NCBI GenBank assembly: GCA_964424945.1
Contig: CAYRLB010000018.1
Coordinates: forward strand, 1-43,040
Source: WHSP01 sp964424945
GTDB taxonomy: Bacteria; Gemmatimonadota; Gemmatimonadetes; Longimicrobiales; Longimicrobiaceae
Direction: 5' to 3'
DNA: 43,040 nucleotides
This document shows, one piece after another, positions 31,240-40,525 of this stretch. Position numbers and translations under genes: made by a program. Within the stretch, counting starts at the first letter, position 1. Each line of letters begins with the position of its first letter. The notes under the pieces were generated by a model. The model did not search any database. It saw only the letters and a list, made by a program, of their open reading frames with translations, and was not told where the DNA came from.

Positions 31240-32406
31240 ATGATGCCCCTCCTGAACCGCCGGCCCGGCATCGCCTGGTTCCCCGTGGGCCTCAGCGTGG
31301 TCGCCTCCTGTGCGACAGCGCCGGTCAACGCGCCTCCTTCAGAGCGTGATCTCGCCGCGGCGAGAAGCTTCCTCTCAACCGCGATTCTGTTCGACGGGCA
31401 CAACGACCTCGCGTGGGTCATCCGGCAGAATGAAGCGGCGCCCGGCGACGTCACCGCGTACGATCTGCGCCGAAGATCCCCCGGCCACACCGATATTGAG
31501 CGGCTTCGTGCCGGCGGCGTAGGCGCGCAGTTCTGGTCAGTATATGTCCCGTCTGACGACCCGACTCCTGCGACGACGCAGGTTGGCCAGATCGGGATCG
31601 CACGACGCGTTTTCGAGCGATATCCGGATGTGCTTCAGGAGACGCACTCCCCGGCGGCGGTACGGGAAGCGTTTGCGGCAGGCCGTATCGCGTCGGTGAT
31701 GGGGATGGAGGGGGGTCATGTGATCGAGAACTCTCTCGAGCGGCTTCGGGAGTTCCACCAGATGGGCGCCCGTTATCTGACGCTCACCCATTCGGCGTCG
31801 ACCGATTGGGCGGATTCTGCCACCGACGCCCCGAGGCATGGCGGGCTCTCTGACTTCGGTCGCGAGGTGGTGCGCGAGATGAACCGGCTGGGGATGATCG
31901 TCGATCTGTCGCACACTTCAACCGAGACGATGCACGACGCGCTCGACGTGAGCATCGCGCCGGTCATCTTCTCGCATTCGTCCGCGCGCGCGCTCGTCGA
32001 CGTTCCGAGGAATGTCCCTGACGATGTGCTGCGCCGTGTCCGTCAGAATGGTGGCGTGGTGATGGTGACCTTCGTCCCCGGGTTCGTCAGCGAGGCCGTG
32101 GCTGCGTGGGAGGCCCTTCCCAGACCGCGGCCCCCTGGTCCCGCCCCGCGCGCCACCATCGACGATGTGGTGCGACACATCGAGCATGTCCGGGAGGTCG
32201 CCGGCGTCGACCACGTGGGGATCGGCGCGGATTTCGACGGGATCAGTACAGTGCCCGAAGGCCTCGAGGATGTGTCATCCTACCCTGCGCTCTTCGCCAG
32301 GCTGATGCAGCGCGGTTGGTCCGAAGGCGACCTGCGGAAGCTCGCGGGCGAGAATATCCTGAGGGTATGGACCGAAGTGGAGGCGGTGGCGCAGGGCGGG
32401 ATCTGA
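31240..32406 (+). CDS. Membrane dipeptidase (peptidase family M19) lipoprotein
   Basis: 388 residues. The signal PGIAWFPVGLSVVASC ends in a lipobox (Cys24). The M19 amidohydrolase barrel shows the metal ligands in order: FDGHNDLAWV (HxD), MGMEGGHVIE (bridging Glu), VDLSHTSTETM (His), FSHSSARALVD (His) and GIGADFDGI (Asp). It hydrolyses dipeptides, including those with D-residues, outside the cytoplasm with two zinc ions. Starts at 31240 or the next codon, 31243. Divergent from the repair operon across 147 bp. Not obviously in an operon. Confidence 0.95.
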   Translation: MMPLLNRRPGIAWFPVGLSVVASCATAPVNAPPSERDLAAARSFLSTAILFDGHNDLAWVIRQNEAAPGDVTAYDLRRRSPGHTDIERLRAGGVGAQFWSVYVPSDDPTPATTQVGQIGIARRVFERYPDVLQETHSPAAVREAFAAGRIASVMGMEGGHVIENSLERLREFHQMGARYLTLTHSASTDWADSATDAPRHGGLSDFGREVVREMNRLGMIVDLSHTSTETMHDALDVSIAPVIFSHSSARALVDVPRNVPDDVLRRVRQNGGVVMVTFVPGFVSEAVAAWEALPRPRPPGPAPRATIDDVVRHIEHVREVAGVDHVGIGADFDGISTVPEGLEDVSSYPALFARLMQRGWSEGDLRKLAGENILRVWTEVEAVAQGGI

Positions 32407-32448
32407 CCCGAACGTCGACCAGGGCGCTATCATCGCCAGCCGCCTCCT

Positions 32449-33984
32449 CTAGTTCGTCTGCGCTGCCCCGGGGGAACACGTCGGCCACGCCTGCGGCCCG
32501 CCGCCCGCGCCCGGCGGCATCTCACGCCTGGTACGCCCCACCCGCTCCGGGTCCTCGGACGCGAGATAAACGAGCATGGCGGTAAGCACCGCATCACTTC
32601 GGATATCTTCGAAGACGAGCTTGTCGTAGCTGTCCCGGTTGGTGTGCCAGGTCTGCTCCGGATAGTTCCAGGAAACCGATTTGAAGTTGATCGCCGGCGC
32701 CCCGGCACAGATGAAGGCTGCGTGGTCCGATGAGCCGGGGCTGGGCAGACCCGGAACGTCGAGGGTGATCTGCTGCGAGATCTCCGGCGGAATCTGAGCC
32801 ATCCAGCGTGTCAGGTGGGCACCGGCGTCGACCATTCCCTGGCTGCTGATGTTGAAGACGCGCCCCGTCCCCTCGTCATGGTTGAAGAGCGCCTGCAGCC
32901 CGTCGACCACCTCCGGATGCATCCCGGCGAACCGACGTGACCCGTTCAGACCCTGCTCTTCGCCGTTCCACAGGCCGATCATGATCGTGCGCTTCGGATT
33001 CGGATAGACCTCCGCGAGGATGCGCATCGCTTCCAGCATCACCGTCACCCCCGCCCCATTGTCTGTCGCGCCCGATGCCCCGTCCCACGAATCGAAGTGC
33101 GCCGAAAGGATGATGTACTCGTTCGGGAGCTCACGCCCCCGGATGACGCCGATCGTGTTGAAGACCGGCTGCTCACCCAGCGACTCGGCCTCCGCGTTCA
33201 GCCTGATCCGCGGCCCCTGGTTGTTGACCGCGAGCCGCCAGAGAAGCCCATAATCTTCGCAGCTCAGGTCGACGACCGGCGTACGGGTGAGATTCGAGTA
33301 GTAGATGCGGTTCACCCCCATCTCCCCGGCCCACTCCGACTGGAGGATCCCCGCCACCCCCGCCGCTTCGAGCAGTGAGCGGATGAGCGGCAGCGCCGAG
33401 GCCCTCGCGTCGAAGGGGAGCTGCGCCGCCATGCGCTCGGCCTGCATCCTTTCGAGCGCGCCCGGTGTACCGAACTCCTGGAAGTGCGAATCGGGACGGC
33501 AGGCGGGCTGCGGGAAGGACAGCGCGACGAACTTGCCGCGGACCCCGGCGAGCCACACTTCGAGCTCAGCGGCTGTCATGAAGTCGGGGATCGTGACCAC
33601 ATCGCCCTCCATGGGTCCATCCGTGCCCGGGCTCCACGCGAGGAGTGTCCCCTCGAGCGTGCGCACCCGCGGAGCGATCAGGTCGAGGTGGGTCGGTCCG
33701 CGCGACCAGGCCATCCATGTGCCGTACTGCTCGTTTCTGGCTTCGATTCCCCAGCCGTTCATCAGCTGAACCGCCCACTCATTTGCTTTCAGCATTTCGG
33801 GCGTGCCGGTCAGCCGGGGCCCGATCGAATCGAGGAGCGGCTGGGCGATGCGCTCCGCCATCGAAGCATCCATCCCGATCTCCCAGATACGGCGGAGGAC
33901 GGGATCGTCGGTGGGCCAGCTCTGTGCCGGGAGAGTCGGCGCGGCGAGCGCGGCAAGCGAAAGGGCGGCGAGCAGAGCGCGCAT
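32449..33984 (-). CDS. Secreted M28-family zinc peptidase
   Basis: 511 residues. A Sec signal (MRALLAALSLAALAAPTLPA, cleavage near AQS) precedes a PA-like insert domain and the M28 catalytic domain. The co-catalytic zinc ligands are His296 (LSAHFDSWD), Asp308 (GATDNGAG), catalytic Glu342 with Glu343 (WNGEEQGLNGS), Asp370 (NHDEGTG) and His421 (SSDHAAF). It removes amino-terminal residues from peptides in the periplasm or medium. The ATG at 33984 follows GGGGAC; in-frame starts farther upstream overlap mgtE and were rejected. It ends 42 bp from the convergent M19 gene. With the M1 and M19 enzymes it suggests growth on peptides. Confidence 0.94.
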   Translation of the reverse strand: MRALLAALSLAALAAPTLPAQSWPTDDPVLRRIWEIGMDASMAERIAQPLLDSIGPRLTGTPEMLKANEWAVQLMNGWGIEARNEQYGTWMAWSRGPTHLDLIAPRVRTLEGTLLAWSPGTDGPMEGDVVTIPDFMTAAELEVWLAGVRGKFVALSFPQPACRPDSHFQEFGTPGALERMQAERMAAQLPFDARASALPLIRSLLEAAGVAGILQSEWAGEMGVNRIYYSNLTRTPVVDLSCEDYGLLWRLAVNNQGPRIRLNAEAESLGEQPVFNTIGVIRGRELPNEYIILSAHFDSWDGASGATDNGAGVTVMLEAMRILAEVYPNPKRTIMIGLWNGEEQGLNGSRRFAGMHPEVVDGLQALFNHDEGTGRVFNISSQGMVDAGAHLTRWMAQIPPEISQQITLDVPGLPSPGSSDHAAFICAGAPAINFKSVSWNYPEQTWHTNRDSYDKLVFEDIRSDAVLTAMLVYLASEDPERVGRTRREMPPGAGGGPQAWPTCSPGAAQTN

Positions 33985-34028
33985 CGTTTGTCCCCTGTTG
34001 TTCGTCGCCGGCCCCGGCCCGACGCGGG

Positions 34029-35375
34029 TCAGCGGTAGGTCAGGTACCATGTGGCGAAGGAAAGATAGACGCCGACGCCGGCGATATCTGCAATCGAGGT
34101 GACCAGCGGGCCACTCGCTGTCGCGGGATCGAGCTTGAACCGGTAGAGCAGAAAGGGAAGCGACATCCCGATGAGGCTTCCGATCACCACGACCAGCAGC
34201 ATCGTGAGGGATACCACCAGCGCGAGGTCGCGGCCTCCGACGACGCCTCCGCTGATGGCAACCGCGAGCGCCATCGTCGCGCCGAGCGTCACCGCGACGC
34301 CCAGCTCCCGGAGAAGCAGGCTGAGCCAGTCCGATGGAGTGACGTCGCCGGTGGCGAGGGCGCGGACCATCAGCGTCGATGACTGGGACCCCGCGTTCCC
34401 CGCGCTTCCGATGAGCAGGGGCATGAAGATGATCAGGGCCATCACCTCGCTCAGGGTTGCGTCGTAGTATCGGATGACGGCGCCCGAAACGAGGTTGAAG
34501 AAGACGAGCGCGAGGAGCCACCCGATCCGTCGCCGGTAGAGAACGAGGAGCGGGGTCTCGAGCAGGCTGGTGAAGATCGGCTCGACGGAGCCGACGCGGT
34601 GGAAGTCCTCCGTCGCCTCCTCCTCCGCGACGTCGAGAAGGTCGTCGACGGTGACGATGCCGACGAGCAGCCCGGCAGAATCGAGGACCGGAAGAGCGAC
34701 CATGTCGTAGCGCCGGATCACTCGGACGGCCTCTTCGCTTTCGGCGAAGGCGGAGACGCTCACGTACGAGTCGTCCATGACGTCCGACACAGCCGCCTCG
34801 GGATCGGCGAGGATGAGCCGGCTGATTTCGATGTCGTCGACGAGACGCCAGGAGTTGTCGACCACATAGATGCGGTGGACTGTCTCGCTCCGTTTGCCCG
34901 CTCTGCGGATGTGACGGATCGCCTGGTCGATCGTCCAGTCCTGACGGACTGCGACATAGTCGGGGGTCATGAGACGGCCGACGCTGCCCTCCGGGTAGCC
35001 GAGCAGCCAGCGGGCCTCCCGCAGATCCTCCGGGGTGAGCAGATTGAGCATCCGCTGGGTTACCTGACCCGGGAGCTCCTCAAGGAGGTGGGTCCGGTCG
35101 TCCGGCGAAAGGTTCGCGAGAAGGTGCCGCGTTTCCTCGTCCGAGAGGTCGTGGAGGAAGTCGTCCTGGGTGCTGACCTCGAGGTGCGAGAATACCTCCG
35201 CAGCCAGGTCGCGCGGGAGCGATCGGTAGAAAAGCACCCGGTCGGACTTCGGGAGGCTGAGCAGCAGATCGGACAGCTCGGGCGCAGGCCATGCCTCGAG
35301 CGCTTCACGAAGCACCGCCCAGTCACGGCTCTTGATCAGTTCCTCGATTTCCGGTCCGAGAAGCTCTTTCAGCAA
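34029..35375 (-). CDS. mgtE: Magnesium transporter MgtE
   Basis: 448 residues. Order: MgtE N-domain (superhelix, LSDLLLSLPKSDRVLFYRSL; LLEELPGQVTQRMLNLL), CBS pair (about 125-245; GSVGRLMTPDYVAVRQDWTI, VSDVMDDSYVSV), plug helix, then five transmembrane helices with FMPLLIGSAGNAGSQSSTLM, the ion-path signature, and the conserved Asp in SIADIAG. A homodimeric Mg2+ channel gated by Mg2+ binding to the cytosolic domains. The start is a TTG at 35375 because AGGAGG (35380-35385) lies 4 nt upstream; the ATG at 35417 has no such site. No Mg2+ riboswitch was recognised upstream. Confidence 0.95.
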   Translation of the reverse strand: MLKELLGPEIEELIKSRDWAVLREALEAWPAPELSDLLLSLPKSDRVLFYRSLPRDLAAEVFSHLEVSTQDDFLHDLSDEETRHLLANLSPDDRTHLLEELPGQVTQRMLNLLTPEDLREARWLLGYPEGSVGRLMTPDYVAVRQDWTIDQAIRHIRRAGKRSETVHRIYVVDNSWRLVDDIEISRLILADPEAAVSDVMDDSYVSVSAFAESEEAVRVIRRYDMVALPVLDSAGLLVGIVTVDDLLDVAEEEATEDFHRVGSVEPIFTSLLETPLLVLYRRRIGWLLALVFFNLVSGAVIRYYDATLSEVMALIIFMPLLIGSAGNAGSQSSTLMVRALATGDVTPSDWLSLLLRELGVAVTLGATMALAVAISGGVVGGRDLALVVSLTMLLVVVIGSLIGMSLPFLLYRFKLDPATASGPLVTSIADIAGVGVYLSFATWYLTYR

Positions 35376-35379
35376 TGGC

Positions 35380-35385
35380 CCTCCT
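35380..35385 (-). promoter_or_regulatory. Ribosome-binding site deciding a TTG start for mgtE
   Basis: AGGAGG on the minus strand, 4 nt before the TTG at 35375. Confidence 0.75.
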
Positions 35386-35481
35386 GAGAAGAAACGTACC
35401 CTGTGGCGTGGAGCCACCTTGCCGGCCGCTCCCTAATCTGCGCACCTTATCGTGCCGATCACCCCGCATTTCCGAGGAACG

Positions 35482-35838
35482 ATGCAGCTGAGAACCGCGA
35501 CAGTCCTTCTTGCCCTGCTTGCCGTCACAGGCTGCAGCCAGTACACCCTTGCCAGCCTCGATCAGGTGGAGCTCCCTTCCTACGAGCCCCGGCCTGTGCC
35601 GCTCCCGGCAAGCTGCGACAGCGTCATCGCGCGGGTCGCATCGCTCGGGATGGAGCGGGTCACGGAAATCGAGTCCCGCGAGGCGCTCTTCTGTCAGCAA
35701 CAGATGATCCTCCGGGCGCAGGAGGAGGAGGCCGCATCAAAGCGCCTCGAAGCGCATGCGGAGGCCGGCCGCTTCGCACTTCAGATGGTCACGTTCGTCA
35801 TCACCGGCCTCGTCGCGACGCTCGCATTCATCTTCTGA
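35482..35838 (+). CDS. Small lipoprotein with C-terminal membrane helix
   Basis: 118 residues, not recognised. GAGGAAC precedes the ATG at 35482 (an ATG at 35452 is less likely). The signal TATVLLALLAVTGC ends in a lipobox (VTGC). The middle is a charged helix with a Cys pair (SCDSV and FCQQQ), and the end (ALQMVTFVITGLVATLAFIF) is a transmembrane helix. It is thus anchored at both ends, by lipid and by helix, leaving a short loop of about 75 residues in the periplasm. Function unknown. Divergent from mgtE. Confidence 0.75.
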   Translation: MQLRTATVLLALLAVTGCSQYTLASLDQVELPSYEPRPVPLPASCDSVIARVASLGMERVTEIESREALFCQQQMILRAQEEEAASKRLEAHAEAGRFALQMVTFVITGLVATLAFIF

Positions 35839-36052
35839 GCCGCCGGGGCTGACAGCGACCCGGGCCATCCTGCCGGCGGCCGGAAGAGCGGAGGTTATCG
35901 GCAGCGGTTCAGCGGCCCTCGCGACGCTCCTCCGCAGGTGCGGCATGGTACGCGCGGAACTCGGGATCCGCCAGCACCCCGGCGCCGCATATCACTCGCT
36001 GCACCGGGGCCCTGACCCTCATCCAGACCTTCCAGCGCGGAGTACTTCTGAC

Positions 36053-36691
36053 ATGGCCAATAGCGTCAGCTCGATCGCAACACTCGGGGGAGGTTGCTTC
36101 TGGTGCATGGACGCAGCCTTCGAACAGGTCGATGGCATCTCCCGGGTAGTCTCAGGCTATGCCGGGGGATCGATCGATAACCCGACCTACGAACAGGTCT
36201 GCTCCGGTAGGACAGGCCACGCGGAGGTCGTCCAGCTTACCTACGACCCTGAGACGATCTCCTACCGCGACCTGCTCGAGATCTTCTTCACGATGCACGA
36301 CCCTACGACGCTCAATCGGCAGGGCGCGGACGTCGGGACCCAATACCGTTCGGTCATCTTCTATCATGACGAGGCGCAGCGGAGCACGGCCGAGGAGGTG
36401 ATCTCGCAGATGACGGAAGAAGGGTACTGGCAGGACCCGGTCGTCACGGAGGTCGTTCCGGCACCCGTCTTCCACCCGGCGGAAGCCGTGCATCAGGGAT
36501 ACTACGCGCGGAACAGCGGCCAGCCCTACTGTCAGGCGGTCATCGCGCCGAAGCTGGTAAAGCTGAGGAAGAAGCATTTCGATCGGCTCCGGGGCAGCCG
36601 TGCCGATGCTGCGACGCCCGCTGAAGGCCAGGTTCGGCCTTTCCAGAGCCAGCCGCAGAATCCGATCGATCAGGGCGGGATCACAGACTGA
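36053..36691 (+). CDS. msrA: Peptide-methionine (S)-S-oxide reductase
   Basis: 212 residues. The active site GGGCFWCMDAAFEQVDGI carries the catalytic Cys, followed by SGYAGGSIDNPTYEQVCSG, HAEVVQLTYDP, HDPTTLNRQGADVGTQYRSV, and a C-terminal GYYARNSGQPYCQAVIAPK whose Cys resolves the disulfide. It repairs methionine-S-sulfoxide in proteins using thioredoxin. No signal peptide, so cytosolic. A tail of about 35 residues rich in Ala, Gln and Pro (VRPFQSQPQNPIDQGG) extends beyond the usual family end. The start at 36053 lacks a strong ribosome-binding site. Confidence 0.95.
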   Translation: MANSVSSIATLGGGCFWCMDAAFEQVDGISRVVSGYAGGSIDNPTYEQVCSGRTGHAEVVQLTYDPETISYRDLLEIFFTMHDPTTLNRQGADVGTQYRSVIFYHDEAQRSTAEEVISQMTEEGYWQDPVVTEVVPAPVFHPAEAVHQGYYARNSGQPYCQAVIAPKLVKLRKKHFDRLRGSRADAATPAEGQVRPFQSQPQNPIDQGGITD

Positions 36692-36704
36692 TGGACCGCC
36701 CGCA

Positions 36705-37304
36705 ATGACGGACTGGCCACGGGCCTTCGGGCTGCCGACCTTCGAAATCGAGACGCCCCGGCTGCACGTCCGGCTCGCCGAGGAGGAGGACATCCATGCT
36801 GTTCTGGATTTCTACCAGACGAACCGGGAGCGTCTCCGTCCCTTCGATCCGGAGCGCCCGGGCTACTTCTATACTGAAGAATTCTGGCACCGTCAGGTCG
36901 CCCAGAACATGGACGATTTTTCCAGCGGGCGTGCCCTCCGCTTCTTCCTCTTTCCCTCCGATGCGCCGGAGAAGGTCATCGGCAACATCGGGTTCTTCAA
37001 CTTCGTCCGGGGGATCGCGCAGCACTGTACCGTCGGGTACTCCATCGATGGCGATCATGAAGGTCGCGGGCTGATGAGCGAGGCGCTGCGCAGCGCCATC
37101 GACTTCGTCTTCCATACGCTCAACTTCCACCGCGTAGAGGCCAACTACATGCCGCACAATCGACGGAGCGGCCAGCTCCTGCGGAAGCTCGGCTTCGTGG
37201 TGGAGGGGTACTCCCGCGACTATCTGCAGATCAATGGCCGCTGGGAAGACCACGTTCGCACGGCGCTGACGAACCCGGACTGGATCACCCCGCTTCCCGA
37301 GTAG
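36705..37304 (+). CDS. GNAT-family N-acetyltransferase (RimJ/RimL-like)
   Basis: 199 residues. Motifs: LRVRLAEEED-type beginning (HVRLAEEEDIHAVLDFY), GNIGFFNFVRG, TVGYSIDGDHEGRGLMSEAL (acetyl-CoA pyrophosphate loop), and FHRVEANYMPHNRRSGQLLR with KLGFVVEGYSRDYLQINGRW. This matches RimJ/RimL enzymes acetylating protein N-termini or related amines. The substrate cannot be fixed. The ATG at 36705 is 14 bp after the msrA stop, so the two are probably co-transcribed; a longer in-frame start at 36600 lies inside msrA. Confidence 0.9.
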   Translation: MTDWPRAFGLPTFEIETPRLHVRLAEEEDIHAVLDFYQTNRERLRPFDPERPGYFYTEEFWHRQVAQNMDDFSSGRALRFFLFPSDAPEKVIGNIGFFNFVRGIAQHCTVGYSIDGDHEGRGLMSEALRSAIDFVFHTLNFHRVEANYMPHNRRSGQLLRKLGFVVEGYSRDYLQINGRWEDHVRTALTNPDWITPLPE

Positions 37305-37362
37305 CGCGGCGGGACCGGCATCTTACACGGCGCAGCTATCTCGGCGCCTCCGCGGCACCTCC

Positions 37363-38694
37363 TCACCCTGCCCGCCCGACCATCTGCCCGGCGCGTCCCG
37401 CGCTCCAGCCGGTGACGAACTTTCCTGCGAGCACGATGACGAGGAAGAGCAGGGGGACCGTCCATCCACCCGTCAGCTCGTAGAACCATCCGAAGATCAC
37501 CGGCCCGACTGCAGCCACGAAATAGCCGACGGCTTGCACCATCCCCGAGAGCTGTGTCGTAGCGGCCGTATCGGATGCGCGAAGAACGAGGAAGAGCAGC
37601 GCGAGTCCGAGCGTCCCGCCCAGCACGAAGCCGAGCGAACCGACGAACAGCAGGGTCGGGCCGAACCCGAGGTCAAAGAAGAGGCCCCCGAGCGCCACGG
37701 CTTCGATCGCCGCCAGCGTGGCAACGATCGAGCGCTGATCGGAGACTCTCCCGGCGAGAATGGGAATGACGGCGGCACCGATCACACCGGGGATTTGCGA
37801 CATCGCGAGCATCCATCCGGCCGTCCCCGGGCTCATCCCCCGGGTCTGCAGCAGGTCGGGCAGCCAGGCGATGATCACGTAAAAGGTCAATGACTGGAGG
37901 CCCATGAAGAGCGCGAGCTGCCACGCGAGCGCGGAGCCGAACATCGCGCGGAGAGGAGCGCTCTGCGGCGCGGCGCGTCTCGTCCGCCGCTCCGAAGCGC
38001 TCACCTGAGGCAGCCAGACCAGGAGCGCGACGATCGCCGGAATCGCCCACACGGCGAGCGCATTCTGCCACCCGATCTGGCGGCTGAGGGGCACGGCAAC
38101 CCCCGCACCGATCGACGCCCCCACTCCGAGTATACTCGAATACAGGCTCGTCACGAGCCCCGACCGATGGGAGAAGTCCTGCTTCACGAGCGCAGGAAGG
38201 AGAACATTACCCAGCGCGATCCCCACGCCCAGGATCAGCGTCCCGAGATAGAGAAGCTCCGTCGATGTAGTCGCGCGGATGGAGGCTCCGAAGGTGAGGA
38301 GCAGGAGGGCGAGGGCGAGGGCACCCCCGAAGCCCAGCCGTCGGGTTATCGCCGAGGAGAAAGCGGATACACCGCCGAAGGCGAGCAGCGGAAGGGCCGT
38401 AAGCAGGCCGAGCGCGGCGTGCGAAAGTCCCGTGTCGGCGCGGATCTCGCCCACCAGAGGTCCCACGCTGGCGAGCGCCGGACGCAGGTTGAGGGCGATG
38501 AGGAGAATGCCCGCGAGCTGAAGGCCGCTTCTGAGCCTCGGGCGAACAGGAGGAGCCCCGAGCGTCGTCTCTGCGGCGATGGCCCGTGGCTTCGCTGGTC
38601 CGGTCAGGTCGGGCAAAGGGAGCGCCCCGGCTCCATCTGCTGAGCCGACCGAAGGGTCCCGACCCGCACGTCGGTCCCCGAATCCGTCTTCCAT
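37363..38694 (-). CDS. MFS transporter, CynX/NimT (cyanate/nitroimidazole) type
   Basis: 443 residues with an N-terminal cytosolic extension of about 55 residues and twelve predicted membrane helices. LAGILLIALNLRPALASVGP is the characteristic first helix of the CynX/NimT group (LxxLNLRPA), followed by GLLTALPLLAFG, LGTLILGVGIALGNVLLPAL and VKQDFSHRSGLVTSLYSSIL. Related carriers handle cyanate, nitroimidazoles or unknown organic compounds, so the substrate is open. GGGTGAG precedes the ATG. Convergent with the GNAT gene. Confidence 0.9.
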   Translation of the reverse strand: MEDGFGDRRAGRDPSVGSADGAGALPLPDLTGPAKPRAIAAETTLGAPPVRPRLRSGLQLAGILLIALNLRPALASVGPLVGEIRADTGLSHAALGLLTALPLLAFGGVSAFSSAITRRLGFGGALALALLLLTFGASIRATTSTELLYLGTLILGVGIALGNVLLPALVKQDFSHRSGLVTSLYSSILGVGASIGAGVAVPLSRQIGWQNALAVWAIPAIVALLVWLPQVSASERRTRRAAPQSAPLRAMFGSALAWQLALFMGLQSLTFYVIIAWLPDLLQTRGMSPGTAGWMLAMSQIPGVIGAAVIPILAGRVSDQRSIVATLAAIEAVALGGLFFDLGFGPTLLFVGSLGFVLGGTLGLALLFLVLRASDTAATTQLSGMVQAVGYFVAAVGPVIFGWFYELTGGWTVPLLFLVIVLAGKFVTGWSAGRAGQMVGRAG

Positions 38695-39160
38695 CTCTCA
38701 CCCTGCTACATGTGGGTTTCCGCGCGGCACAGGACCGTCGACCGCGGGATCTGCACACGGACTGCCGGCTTTCTACCTGACTGCTGCGAGCACGGGGTCA
38801 CCGAACGCTCGGTTTTCGACCTCCGGGATCGAATCACGCCCCGGTACACCGCGGCGCCGGCGTCGGTCCGTGGGGCATGTCGCACGTTGTCCGCGGGCGG
38901 TTCGCTGTTCAAGGCGGATCGCCCCGGCAGGTTGCCAACGCACAACTGTAAGTCGCGGATTCACACACGCAGCAGACGAACCCCGGCGCAGATCCGGAGA
39001 ATGCCCACCTGTGGCAAACATGCCTCCGCGCCCCAATACTGTGGCACGAGAGGTCGAAGGATGAACGGAGAGGTTGGACAGCAGGGAGAGGGGGACGGCA
39101 GAATATGCATTCCGCGAAGGCGAGCCCGTGAACCCGGGGCCCGCCCTGGCGGAACGATGA
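38695..39160. other. 466-bp intergenic region without a supported gene
   Basis: No frame has a ribosome-binding site plus protein-like composition. The sequence TGTGGCA occurs twice 36 bp apart (around 39010 and 39046). It contains the promoter of the MFS gene and the 3' end of the unknown barrel-like gene transcript, neither of which I can mark. Confidence 0.5.
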
Positions 39161-40525
39161 TCAGCGGACCGAGGAGGGGAACCGGACGTTCACGATGTTC
39201 GAGAAGGTCGAACCCCAGCGATAGTTCAGACCGACCGACGCCTGGTACTCATACCCGGTCGCGAGATTCTGCCGGCCAAGAAGAATATCCTCCTCGGAGA
39301 TCGCGGCCAGGGGAATGTAGATCTGGTCGCGAACCCGCGAGCCGGACGCAGAGAGGGAGAGCTCCAGTCCGCGCATGATGCGGAGCGATATGTTGCCGCT
39401 CGCACCCAGGTTGTAGAGGCCGCTCCTGTGCAGATACTGCGAGGCGTCGATGCCGACCCCGGCGTTACCCCACGGGGCCACCGCGCGGTACTGGATTCCG
39501 AGCTTGTGGAAGGGAACCGTCTCCTCCGTCTTGTTGAAGATCGTCTCTTCACGATACGTGCTGTGCTCGAGACCGACCCCGTAGTGCGCGAGGAGCTGCC
39601 GGCGGCTCGCCTCGACGTACGGGAAGTAGCCCCACTCGATGCCGGGGGCGATCTCGAACCGCATACGCCTGTTGTTCGCGACCGAGCTACCCGCACTCGT
39701 CGAAAAGCCGGTCGAGAGCCGCGGGCCGAGGCTGCGCACGACCAGCGTGCTGCTCGACCAGTTGTCGACGTCGTTCCGCACCACACGATCGTTCGCAAGC
39801 GTGATCTTCTCGCGACGGGAGTTTGCCGAGAAGTTCAGATTCAGCTTCCAGTCCTCGGTCACGCGATCGGCGCTGAAACTCGGGTTCGCCCGGTAGTTCG
39901 ATCGGTTTTCGGTAACCGACATGTTCCCCGAGAAGCCGGCGCGGAAGGTCCAGAAGTTCCACGGGTCGACCACCGTCGGCACTGCCGGCGTCGGCTCCCC
40001 CTCGGCCGCCTCGCTCGTGGCTGCACCGGTGAAGGCGATGTTGAAGTCGTTTCCGAAACCAGCCTGGACCGCGTACCGCATCAGGCCGAGCCGCAGCGTC
40101 CGCGTCAGGCCATCGAGCGTCTGAAGATCGACGTCCGTCCCGCTGGCGACATAGGTAAGCACATCCGAAAGATGGGCCATGTCGCCACTCCCGATGAACT
40201 CCATCGTATAACGGCGCCCACCCCCACCGACGCTCTCCCCCGTGACGAGAACGTGCACATCCGCATCAGCACGGTCACGCGCCCAGTTCACGAAGCGAAT
40301 CTCCGTCTGGAAGTGGTTCATGTTGCACGAGACGAAGCTCGTACAATCCATGAACACGCGCGGGGCGACCTGCCCGGCCGTGCTGCTGGCGGAACTTAGC
40401 TGAGCCGAAGCAGGGCGAAGGGGAACGATCGCCGCCGCGGTCACTACCGTCGCCAGTGCGAGAGCTCTCACGGATGTACGGGCAAAGCCGAAAGAAAGCA
40501 CCTTGTTGAACTGAAACTGAAGCAT
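39161..40525 (-). CDS. Exported, probably outer-membrane protein of unknown family
   Basis: 454 residues. A signal peptide (LALATVVTAAAIVPLRPASAQ) leads into a short domain with a Cys pair (FMDCTSFVSCNMNHFQTEIR) and FVNWARDRADADVHVLVTGE, then a set of strands (RYTMEFIGSGDMAHLSD, TRTLRLGLMRYAVQAG), and from about residue 150 a barrel-like region with alternating strands, Asn/Ser-rich turns (VTENRSNYRANPSFSADR) and a final GLNYRWGSTFSNIVNVRFPSSVR. I believe the DC-x5-C / EIRFVNWxRD motif marks a conserved group in Gemmatimonadota, Acidobacteria and Bacteroidota, but I cannot name it. The only Met giving a signal peptide is at 40525. Confidence 0.75.
   Translation of the reverse strand: MLQFQFNKVLSFGFARTSVRALALATVVTAAAIVPLRPASAQLSSASSTAGQVAPRVFMDCTSFVSCNMNHFQTEIRFVNWARDRADADVHVLVTGESVGGGGRRYTMEFIGSGDMAHLSDVLTYVASGTDVDLQTLDGLTRTLRLGLMRYAVQAGFGNDFNIAFTGAATSEAAEGEPTPAVPTVVDPWNFWTFRAGFSGNMSVTENRSNYRANPSFSADRVTEDWKLNLNFSANSRREKITLANDRVVRNDVDNWSSSTLVVRSLGPRLSTGFSTSAGSSVANNRRMRFEIAPGIEWGYFPYVEASRRQLLAHYGVGLEHSTYREETIFNKTEETVPFHKLGIQYRAVAPWGNAGVGIDASQYLHRSGLYNLGASGNISLRIMRGLELSLSASGSRVRDQIYIPLAAISEEDILLGRQNLATGYEYQASVGLNYRWGSTFSNIVNVRFPSSVR

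Noticed and set aside
35839..35880. GCCGCCGG/CCGGCGGC inverted repeat after the small lipoprotein
   Set aside because: 26-nt loop and no U-tract; not convincing as a terminator.
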